Source of the DNA: Hedera helix
Taxonomy: Eukaryota > Streptophyta > Magnoliopsida > Apiales > Araliaceae
DNA length: 64,000 bases
NCBI GenBank assembly: GCA_947179155.2
Contig: OX359285.1
Span: 6,052,231 to 6,116,230 of the forward strand
Direction of reading: 5' to 3'
The notes below the pieces were generated by a model that saw only the letters and a program-made list of their open reading frames with translations, did no database searches and was not told the origin of the DNA. How positions within the stretch are numbered: position 1 is the first letter of the stretch; every line of letters starts with the position of its first letter. Both the position numbers and the translations under genes were made by a program. Positions 23,181 to 34,800 of this stretch are shown in pieces.

Positions 23181-24594
23181 AGGAGGACTATGTTTAAAGA
23201 TACTTTTCTGTTGATGCTTTTATTCTATTCACTACAAATCTGTGTTACAAACAAACTATACAAAAGAAATGGAACTGCAACAAAAGTTGCTATAAGGTTG
23301 CAACTTGCAAGTTTATGTTTTTCAGCTTTTGTTCTTTTAAAGTTTGAAAACAACAATAAAAGGCTAAAAGGACCAACTAGCAGGGCTGAGCAAGAAACAG
23401 AATTTGGCCCCGAAATCACATAAAAAATCCGATCAAACTGCACTGATAGAACTGCACCTAGAACAGTGTGAAACTAGGTTCAATCCAAACAGACAACAAC
23501 TATTCTTTTTAATTATATTAGTCCCACTTGGCACACACCACATCATGTGTGTGCAACTAAAAAAACTGTATCATAATTAATGAGAAGTTAATCTAGACTG
23601 AGAAAATAGAAGATAAATATTATTAATATTGTGATAAAGTCTCAAGATAACACTTTTTTTTTATTTTTTTGCCTTTTCCCATTATACAATAGATATTAGA
23701 CCTATTTTTTATGACAAATTAATTTTTACCACAATCTTTTAGGCTTGATAAAATATAATTTAATTGATTTTTAAAAATTAATATAAAATATTTTAAAACT
23801 TAAAATTGGTATGATTAATTAAAAATAAAGTGAAAATAATTTTACAATAAATAATAATTTTAAATTATTTGCAATAGTATACAGAAATTTATATTAACTT
23901 TGAATTTGAAAATGTGTTAAATTTGAAAGTATCATAAATTAGATTTTGAAAAATCACAACCAAATTAAACTAAACTGTTTGGTTTTGATTGGGTTATACA
24001 AGTTAGTCGCTTTGATTGAATACAAAATTTTAAATCGACAATGGACGGTTTGTTTTTGGGTTTCTCTTTTGAACCAAAGAAAATAAATCAATAGACAGTA
24101 CATCAAAAAGAATACATTATTAAAAAGAATTGTCTGCTTTCTCTTAATGATGATGAATTGATGATGATTTTAAATTCATAGAGCTTTTATCACATTGATA
24201 ATAATGCAACATTTATCTTAAATGAATGTTATAATCTGAAAAACAATGGTTTTACTGCTTGCAACTTGAGTAAGGCAGTAAGGTGATCAAATGAAAATAT
24301 TGAACTGTGCCTGAAATTTTGTGGTGCAACAAGATTTTATGCCTAGTAGTAAAAGGGAAACTTAAGCTATTTTGTTCAAGTTATTATATCTCAAGGAATA
24401 TTTAGAATAGATAACTAGAGTCAAAAGTAAGAGACTTTGACTAGTAGGAAGCTGTGTATAGGCTCTATTAGAAGTCATGTATCTTACAAAAGAAATAGGC
24501 AACTGGCAGTTATTGTTCTATTATTTTTTTAAAATTGTCTTGGACTCTCTTGTATTGTTATTAACATGTCATTGATTACTCTTCTTTTAAGCAG
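23181..24594. other. Hydrolase 3' UTR and intergenic DNA
   Basis: Begins with a presumed 3' UTR to about 23450, then AT-rich spacer with no gene or transposon end that I can recognise. The last 200 bp before 24595 look intron-like and end in a pyrimidine-rich tract and acceptor (cttcttttaagcag). Confidence 0.55.
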
Positions 24595-24678
24595 GCGATG
24601 CATGATCATCCTGATGCTTGGGCATTCAAGGAACCAATTGATTCACGTGACGTGCCTGACTATTATGACATCATTTAA
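24595..24678 (+). pseudogene. Orphan bromodomain exon of a GCN5-type histone acetyltransferase
   Basis: Directly after an acceptor-like ttttaagcag, 27 codons read AMHDHPDAWAFKEPIDSRDV then PDYYDII and stop (TAA, 24676-24678). This matches the ZA-loop part of the bromodomain of plant GCN5/HAG1 (MHDHADAWPFKEPVD, VPDYYDIIKDPMDLKTM). In the intact gene a Lys follows DYYDII; here the codon is TAA. There is no acetyltransferase domain or remaining bromodomain within the window, so this is a captured or duplicated single exon with flanking intron sequence. Confidence 0.85.
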
Positions 24679-25238
24679 GAACTACGTAAATTAGCTTTCG
24701 GCTTATGTTAAGGCATGATTTCATCGAGTTCTTTTTTAGATGTTTGATTTAGTGATTTATTAAGGTGTATAAGTATATTTAATTTAACTCTTTTTTCTTT
24801 ATAATTTATGTGTTATAATTATAATTATAAAAGTAAAATTAAAATAACTTTCGGATTAGCTCGACGAGAATCAACTAAACCATGAACTCAATCGAATCAC
24901 AAATTTATTAATTTTAAGCCAAAAAAATTGTACCGTTTTAACTTGACCGGTTTAAGCCTACCTAGTCCGTTTGGTAAGTCTAAAACCAAGCAAACTATAA
25001 ACTATATCGAAATATTTAATTTTTGAATCTTAAAATGAATTTAAATTTAACAGGTCAAATTGCAAAAAAAATAAAAATTAATTCGTAAAAGAAATGGACT
25101 CTAAGACAGTACAATTCTCATCTTCTCTCTCATAAACTTCGAACCTCTTTTTCTTCCTAATCTCTCATTCCTGAAATATACCATCCGATCTATAAGGTTT
25201 CTTCCACAGGATCAAAATCTACAATCTCGGTTCTGTAA

Positions 25239-25284
<46 letters not shown>

Positions 25285-25865
25285 CCTCCCTCCCTGTCAC
25301 ACACATATATGAAAAATGAAATTTATAATTTTACTCGCCTGAAGTAACCATGAGCTGGACTTTCTGTCAGGTACTCAGGTTAGAAAGATATAGCATTTGC
25401 AAACTAAGAACGATGGTTATTTGGAGACTTAAATTTTTTGGCTAAGCTAGGATATCTTGAAAGTTGACGAAAGCTTTTGCAAAATCTAAATGTATCAAGA
25501 ATATCTCGGACTTTGTACACATTCAGTCTGATTTTGCTAAATTTATATAGTTCCATATAGGTGAATCTTACATATGCTGTGAATTCCGTACTAAGCTTGT
25601 TTAGCCCACAGTCAAAAATTTATGAACTGGAATGTAATACTGTCAATTTTAGCTATATTTTTAAAATATTAGGTGGAATCTAGCCCCTTGATTACAGAAT
25701 CCCTTCCCTCAACATTCAAATGACAAAGTTGGAAAATCGTCTTCATCTTCAAGATGGTAGGACGACGGTACTGTACACCTACATGCCCAAACAGAATTCA
25801 GGTTAAACAGGACCATAAATTTGTACACCAACACCAGAGGAAAATAAATTTAGGTCTGCAAGATT
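24679..25865. other. Spacer between two genes, with CT microsatellite
   Basis: AT-rich DNA without recognisable genes. About 25125-25330 is less AT-rich and pyrimidine-rich, with (CT)n followed by (CCCT)n at about 25231-25295. The right part (about 25600-25865) is the probable 3' UTR of the minus-strand nucleotidyltransferase. Confidence 0.5.
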
Positions 25866-28800
25866 CTAATACCTATTCTGGTCCATTCCAATTACAGCTT
25901 TTGTCCTCTGTGTCCCTGAAGTTGGAAGTCCTTGGCCAAAAGTTCGCAGAATAGTACCATTGACATTTGGATGTACCTTCCTCCGAGGGGAACCAGAATG
26001 GTGCTCATATGAAGGCACCCCACCACTTTGATAAACAGGGAATTTGGTGGGAGTACATGCAAAGCCGTTGGTAGAAGGGGACCTATTAGTTATCTGATTC
26101 TTTCCTACCATCGGTGATGACCTATAACCTTTTGTAGGCCGTTTCTGCTAAAAATAATGTATCAAATCTAATTTCAGTTAACGTGGCTCAGCACCTGAAC
26201 AATGCAGTAGAAATACAAAGTGACAACAGAATGCAATGAACTGAGAATCCCATTACATAGTTATCTCATGTCTTCAATAGAAGTTTAAAATGCTATTGTA
26301 TTCAGAGGTCTAATATGAACGCACCTTATTAGAAAAGTATACTCCTGTTCCCCGAGGCTTTGGCAAGGACACACCAGTAGGAAAGTACACTCCTGTTCCC
26401 TGCGGCTTTGGCGTCACTTCCAAGCCAAAGGACACACTGGGTACTAAAATTGGGATTGGATCCCATGAATTTATGCTCTGAAAATGAGAAGTTGTTAGCG
26501 GAGCCATTGACAGTGCTGGCATATTTATGGAATAATTGGAGCACCGACCATATTGAAAACAATCAAAGTAACTGCCGAGATCACCACTGAGATTTATCAA
26601 TGAGATCAAGGATTCAGAACAGCCAGCATCGCTTTCTGAGGCCCAACCCCAATTTTTATGTGATTCTGAAGAAAGTGCAACAGGATATGGGACTGACGGA
26701 ATATCCAGTGATCTAGCAGGTCTCAAAACCTTGCTGTCCAAGTCATGTAAAATATTTACACCATTTTCTTCATCAGGTGCTTGTAAAATCTCAGAAAAAA
26801 CTCTATTTTCGTTAGGATTTTGTCTATTATAATCTCCACTGGTGCCAATACCATGACCGGAATTTGCCCCAGAACTTACCTTCTCTACTGCGCTAGACTC
26901 GGTTTCTGAAACGGAAAATGCAAGAGAAATATCGCTTTGACGAGATATTGGGACAGGATCTTGAATATCAGGCCTCAGTCCACTTGCATGCATATTTAAT
27001 GTATTCGAGAAAAAATTCTGAAGTTCAACAGTGATACTATCTTGCTGCTGCATCAGTATTTGTCCAAGTTTCTGAGCCCCATACGTGAAACTGTGCCTTA
27101 TCCGGTAGAAATTTCCTACATGTATAAGTCATGCACGTTAGATTAGTTTTATCCTCAAAAGAAAGAAATAAAAAAGTAGTTGGATATAACTACTCCATTG
27201 TTAATTGTGCAAACAAGAAAGAATCCATGCCTGCACAAATAGGAAACTGGTTAATGGGAACAAACAAAAGACAGCTATAATTTGTCCCAGAAAAGCATAA
27301 TCTAAGATTTCAAAATGTAACCCGACCTTTCTGTGCACAGTGTCCTGTGCAATTTAGTTACATTTTGAATTACTTATCAGTGACTTTTACCTTTGCTAAC
27401 ACTGCGGCCAAGGTTGTTATACTCCTTGAGAGGATCGATGATGTTCATATGCCTGCGCGGAAAAGTTTTTGGATTTATTTCAATGCTTTGCGAAGGAACT
27501 AAGAATGTGTTGGCACAATATCTGTAGAAGTCCTCAGTGAGCAACAAGTTGCCCCCACTGTTTTCTGGTGTTTCAGCTGTAGAAAGGACAACACTGAGTA
27601 TCTATCTCAAAGTGAAAAGATAAAGAAATGCACTTGAAGTAGTAGTAGTAGATCCAGATAAGTTGCTCACCCAGAATTTCTGGCAATGAGGACACATTAA
27701 CTGGACCAGCTAAACTGATGCAGTAGTTCTCCCAATCAAATTTGCTAAAGTAGTCCAAGAATCTATGCAGAACCTGAAATTCGTCAGCACAATCATTAAG
27801 CTTATCTCATGTCAAATTCACTATATGTTATAGGATAACCAGCAATCAGTCCCAGGTGCACTTACTTACCGCCAATGGACCATCTAAGGTTGAGTGGAAG
27901 ACATTAACTATATATAGAACTAAGATCTCCAAGGCATATGTAGATAGTAAACGATGTTGAGCACCAAGAATACAACCTTCATAATAGCACCAGGCTTTGA
28001 TCAGTATGATACTGCGCTTAAAGAGATTATCTTTACCAGTGAGGCGATCAACCTGTCGATGAGCAGCATCAGAAATGTCAAATTAATTTGAAAACAAAAT
28101 TGTACCATGTCATACTCTTTTTTTTAGTGTGTGGGCAAGTGTTCCCTGTCATACTTCAAGTGCTAAGGTATACTATAATTAGATGCATGGCTGCTATAAT
28201 CATTCTATATAAATTGATGACTAATATTTAAATATTCAACTATATATGGCAAACTGGACCATGTATTCATGTGGCAATCAGAAATAGTCATGCAGTTATT
28301 ATTGAAATTCGTAATATTTAAATATTCAACTATATATGGCAAACTGGACCATGTATTCATGTGGCAATCAGAAATAGTCATGCAGTTATTATTGAAATTC
28401 GTATTATATTTTATTTTTTATTTATTAAAATAAATATAGTATTTAATTTTAAGTATAGACTTATTCGGAGGTTTTGTACGTTTAACAAAGCAAATCAATT
28501 TATTTTTCAATGATCAAAGTGAAAGTAACTTTGCGGCCCACCTACCATCTCAAGAAAGCAGAGGCCAGATAGCCCTCCTATTTGATTGAAGGAAATATCC
28601 ACCTTAATATTCTGAACAAGGCATTTCACGAGCTTAACCTGAGGTTAAAATTTCTAATATCAATATTATATAGATATTATTTTATTAACTGAGAACATGA
28701 TACCATAACCCCAAAGAAACTTAGATTGTAAATTAATAAATTTGCTTCCTTCCTTCATATTCAAATATTTTTATGTACGGATTACTTATATAGAAGTAAT

Positions 28801-31800
28801 GAAATAAATGTTGTTGTTAACGTCAAATTTTGTATCATTCGTTTAAATTATAAAATAACGAATAAAACTAGACACTACACACAAATAAATCAAAAAAAAT
28901 TAATGCAAGAACACAAGAAATTTTACATGAAAACCTAATTGAGAAAAAACTAAAAGTTATCTTCTAATGGAGAAAGAACAAGATGCAGAGTAATGCAACA
29001 AAGAAAACTGAAAATGTTCGTTTACTATCCAAAAACTTACTATACAGAAATGTATATTACATTTATATATCTACACACTAACTAAACACGAAAATACACT
29101 TATATCCTAAACTAACACTGGACAATTACTTTAATACCCTTAATTGCCTAAATCAGATAAGTAGTTCAGAAAAGTATACATTCCACTAATTCATCCTTTT
29201 ATATTAACATCCTCCTTCAAGTTGGAAGGCTGAAACAAATTACAGCATCCCAACTTGTGAAGAAAGCTGAGCAAAGAATCATGACTTAAAACCTTTGTAA
29301 ACAGATCAGCTAGTTGAGAACATGATGGTAAATAAGCAGTCTTAATAAGACCTTGCAGAATTTTCTCTCTGATAAAGTGACAATCTATGTCAATATGCTT
29401 AGTTCTTTCATGAAATACATAATTGGAAGCTATATAAAGAGTAGATTGATTGTCACAGAACATAGTAACAGGTGTAATCTTGACAACACCAAAATCAGTA
29501 AGAAGTGAAATTAGCCTAGTTACTTCACAACATGTGTTGGCCATAGCTCTATTTTATGCTTCTGCAGAAGACCTGGAAATAGTGGATTGTCTTTTACACT
29601 TCCAAGAAATTAGACTGTTTCCAAGCATTACACAATAACCAGTCAATGACCTTTTAGTGAGTTAGCAAGCTCCCCAATTAGCATCAGTATATGCTCTTAA
29701 CTGCAAAGAACTGAATTTAGACAGAAAAATTCCTTACCTTGGGGAGCCTTTTAGATATCTAACAAACTTAAGTGTAACATCCATATGAACTTGTTTAGGT
29801 TGAACTAAAAATTGATTGAGAATATGAACACTATAACAAATATCTAGTCTGGTAATAGTTAAGTAAATCAGTCTACCAACAAGCCTTCGATATTGAGAAG
29901 GATTAGCAAAGTCTGATCCAGTAGCAGAGAGAAGAGTGTGATTCTACTTTATTGGAATAGCATCAGTAAGACCACAGTCCTGGAGAATATCAAGTGTGTA
30001 CTTTCTTTGATTAAGAACAATTTCAGCAGATGATCTGGCAATCTCTAGGCCCAAAAAATATTTTAAAGAACCTAAATCTTTGACTTTGAAATGAGAATTC
30101 AAATAGGATTTGACAGTAGCAATGAGATCAAGATGAGGCCCCCAGCTATGATATTATCATTTACATAAACCAACAGAGCCAAAAGTCCTTTATCATTGTG
30201 TAACAGAAACAATGAAGAATCATTGTTTAACAGAGACAATGAAGAATCATTGAAAGATTGAGAAAAGCCATATTGCAAAAGATTAGTAGAAAAATTGGCA
30301 AACCACTGTCTAGGGGCCTGTTTTAGTCCATATAAGGACTTTGTAACTTACAAACCAAAAGAATAACAGAAGAAGATGTAGCAGGAGCAAAGCCAGGAGG
30401 AAAAGCCATATAAACCTCCTCATGTAAATCACCATGAAGAAAAGCATTGGTAACATCCATTTGACCTAAATGCTAATTATTAATGGCTAAAATTGTCAAT
30501 AAAACTCTCACTGTAGTCATTTTTGCTACAGGAACAAAAGTCTCAAAGTAATCTAAACCAGCAATTTGAGTAAAGCCTTTGGCTACAAGCCTAGCTTTAT
30601 ATCTATCAACAAGACCTTTAGAATTATATTTTACTTTGTAAATCCATTTATAACCAACAACTTTTTTACCATGAGCTAAAAGAGTGACAATCCAAGTATT
30701 ATTTGCCTCTAAGGCATTAATTTCAACAATCATCGCATTGCACCAGTTCTTATCTTTACAAGCTTATTGATAAGTTCTAGGTTCAGGAATGGAAGCAGTA
30801 GCAGCAATGTATTTCTGACAAGATGGAGTAAGATGATCATAGGAAATAAAATGTGACAAATAATGAGGAACAACTACAGCAAAAACAGATGGTGAAGTAA
30901 CAGATGAAGTAGCAGCTAGATTATTAGAAAATGGTAAACCAACATAGTATGTAAACTTAACTGGAACTGATTTAATTCGAGGAGGTCTAGAGATAAAGAT
31001 AACATTAGATGATGAGTTAGAATTAGTGATAAAGAATGAAGAATCAATGACAGGAACTTCAGTAGGAAGAATAGGACAATCAACAGCAGAAAAATACTGT
31101 ATTTCAAAATGATTAACAGTAGCTGAAGTAAATGAAAAGATATTTTCATGAAAAGTGACATCTCTGCTAATGTAGCACTTTTTAGTTTGAATATCACATA
31201 CTCTGTATCCTTTCTGACTGGTTTGATAACCTAAGAACACACACTTAGTGGCTCTTGGTTGAAACTTATCTCTACTATTAGACAATATGGATACAAATCA
31301 CAAACATCCAAAAACTTTAAGATGAGAGTATGAAGGAACTGATCCAAACAGAACTTCAAAAGGAGTTTTACCGAGTAAGAAAGAAGTAGGAAGCCTGTTT
31401 ATTAAGTAGGCAGCTGTTAAAGCACAGTCTCCCCAAAAGTAAGATGGAACATGTGACTGAAATCTTAAGGCCCTTGCCACTTTTAAAAGATGCCTATGTT
31501 TCCATTTTGTTGAGGAGTATCCACACAGCTAGTTTGTTGGATGATACTAAGATCTTGAAAATACTCAGTTAAAGAGAGTTTGAGAAATTTAGAACCATTA
31601 TCTGATCTGATTTGCTTAACGGTATAATGAAACTGATTCTGAACATATGTAATAAAATTTTTGAGTAATTGTGGAACCTAATCTTTTGACTGAAATAAGA
31701 ACACCCAAGTACATTTAGAACAATCATCAACAATAGTTAAAAAATAAAAACAAGTACCATGAGTTTTTATTTTGTATGGACCCCATATATCACAATGATT

Positions 31801-34800
31801 GAGATCAAATACATAAGATGCAATTTTGTTGCTTAAAGGAAAAGGTTTTCTTGTTTGTTTAGCAAGAGGAAAAACTTCACAAGAAGTAGATTTATTACAA
31901 ACAAGGGAAAAAGGTAAAACTCTAAGAGCATTTATTGAAGCATGTCCTAGTCTAGCATGCCACAACTCAAAAGATTGATGTTAAACTGTGCTTGCTGAGA
32001 TATGCAATGTGGAAGCAAAATTTGCAGGAGAAGATGGAATATTGTGCAGCTTATACAACCCACTTAAAGATTACCAATCTCTATCATCTTCTTCAAGGAA
32101 GGGTTCTGTATAAAGCATTTGTGAGAGGAGAAGAGAACAATGGAATTAGTATCTCTAGTTAATCTGTTAACTGATATCAGATTGAAATGAAAAAGAGGAA
32201 CCCATAGGACATTATATAGAATAATGTCAGATGACAGCTTGATTGTACAAGTATGAGTGATAGAAAAAGTGTTTCCATTAGGCAAAAGAATGGATGATGA
32301 AACTGTTATAGGGTTATGCAGTAAATGTAAAGAATGAGTGATATGATCTGTGGCTCTAGTGTCAATTATCCAATCACTATAAGTGAGTTGAGTTCTAGAT
32401 AGACAAGTAACAGCTAATTTATTACCTACCATATGAGAAGAAGGTATAGTATTTGTCATAGTAACCATATGAGAAGATAAAGCCTGCTGAGCTGGATAAC
32501 TTTGAGATTGAGTATTGTGTGTTGACAAAATATCCATAATCTGATGGTACTGAGCTGGTGAATTTTAAGGAGAAAAACCAGTACCAGTAGCGTTCAACGG
32601 AGTGTATGTCTTCGGCTCAAACCCAGGCTGGACCGGCGGTCTATTTGTCTGACTATTCCCCTTCGGGCCCAGTCGATCCAACATGTCTTACTTCTCTTCT
32701 TTGGTTTTGTACTGATCTGGCCCCTTCTGATTCTTCGTCAATGTTGCCATCGCCTCTTCAATTGCGATAAAGTTCTCTACACGCTCGTATGCATCGGCCA
32801 AGTCTTTTGGTGGTTTGAACATGATGCCTTTCATCAACTTCTTTGACCTACTTATATCCAATCCCGTAGTAAAGAACCCCAACGCTTGAGTCATGTCTAA
32901 GTTAACTATTGCTCCAGTCGCCTCCTTGAATCTTTGCGCATACTGGTTTAAAGTTTCATCACTTCGTTATTTAATTTGCATTAGTGACGCCATAAACTTT
33001 TCCCTCTTCTTGTTGCTTCTGAATCGGTCATGGAACTTGTTACATAGTTCTTTCCATAAATTGATACTCCTAGATGGTAAAGATACGATCCATTGCTTCG
33101 ACGCCTTCTTTAGTGTAGTTATAAACATTTTACACATCCCTACATCGAAATTATTGTAATACCCCATGACAATCTCATATGAATTAGTGTGGTCGTAGGG
33201 ATCCCCGGTGCCATCGAAATACTCCAATGGTGGCAACTTTATCTTTGGGTCAGCTTTCTCCACATTGATTGCAGCCGAAAATGGAGAATTGGTATCTACT
33301 GATTTGGTTCCCGCCTTAACTTCAGCTAACTGTTGTTCCAAATCAGCCATCCTTTTCATGATTGCATCAGAGTCGTCTCGCCGCACTTCCTCATTTTTAT
33401 TGTTAACCTGTTGGGTTTGTGTCCGGCCGCTTCCTCCCCGATTGTCATTGTCAACCTGTTAGGTCTGTCTCAGGTCGCCTCTTCCCCGATTGTTGTGTTC
33501 ATCTCTCCGGTCCATAGACCGCGCTAGCCTTCTATCATCATGGCCTCGCCCTTCCCGGTCCTCAGCTCCACCCCAGGACAGAGCCCGCATTGTATTGTTC
33601 GGATTATAGTTGGTGTCGTCGCCCCGCCCGACACATCCTTGGGCATATCGCCCATCACCATCCTTCTGGTTACGATAGCCCATGTGTGGAGATCTAGAGT
33701 TCCTTCGTCGGTTTAAATAAATTGACTCATTGTCCCGAGGAAGAGTTGGTCCCCTTTCTTTATCATGCTCCAAGTTTGGTTTCGGCGGACCATAGTAGCC
33801 TTTGACTCGCTCCTCTAACTGTGATGCCTCGTCCTCGACCTGCCTTACTCTATGGTGTGTGCTCCCTAGTTCCTCGGATCATGTTCTGCGGTTCCTCGTC
33901 CCTATTCAATTCTGCCAATAGAGTGGTCCACTCCTCCTGTTAATGACAGAGAGATTACAAAGCCCCTTCTACCGCCTGGATCATCTGTCTCTTAATAGAC
34001 TCCATTTAGTCTTGGGGTTCTTTCTCCCCGAACGTTCACTCCCGAGCAGAAGATTGATTGTTGATCCCCCTATCACACACCAAATTTGGGAAATTAGAGG
34101 AGGGGCCGCCTGACTAAATTAGAGTGTGATGCCGCCGACTCTCCTTTTTGGGCAGACGGACCCATCATATCCTTCACAAAACCCCTCGCCGTATGAGAAG
34201 ATAGTGGTGTTGACGAACCGGTCATTTCCATCTGATCACCCTGTTACTCCATGATCCGATCGCTGCTTCGCCTAACTTATGCTGTGATTTTTCAAACATA
34301 ACCACAGCTCTCCTTCTAGCACCAATGTTAACGCCAAATTTTGTACCACTCGTTTAAATCACAAAACAACGAATAAAACTAGACGCCAAACACAAATAAA
34401 TCAAAAGAAATTAATGCAAGAACACAAGAAATTTTATGTGGAAACCCAATTGGGAAAAAACCACGGGGAAAGGGAAAGATTCACTAATATAATAGTTGTG
34501 TTTATAGATTTCTCTAAGAATAATAAAGAACCTATATGCTGAATAATAATAATTCAGTGAGTAAAGAAATATGTGTCCATAACGCCTCCATGTAGCACCG
34601 TATATATGTAAAAAAATAACTAAGAATAAAAGTCACTTTTCAAATCTCCTTATAACTTAATAGTTAATAATTTGATAGATTCATTCCAAAAATAGACTTC
34701 ATTATTACTCCCAAATAAGGAAATAGAATCTCCCTATTAAAAAAAATTTAATTCTCCTAACTCAAATCAGATAGGAATGAACAGACCAAATTACAGCCCA

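Noticed and set aside
26329..26590. Additional small proteins within the nucleotidyltransferase exon
   Set aside because: Shadow frames of the 27115-26325 exon.
30916..31197. Leu/Ser-rich membrane-like protein
   Set aside because: Shadow frame of the copia integrase/RT linker.
32893..33527. Plus-strand proteins opposite the gag
   Set aside because: Antisense shadows of the minus-strand gag frame.
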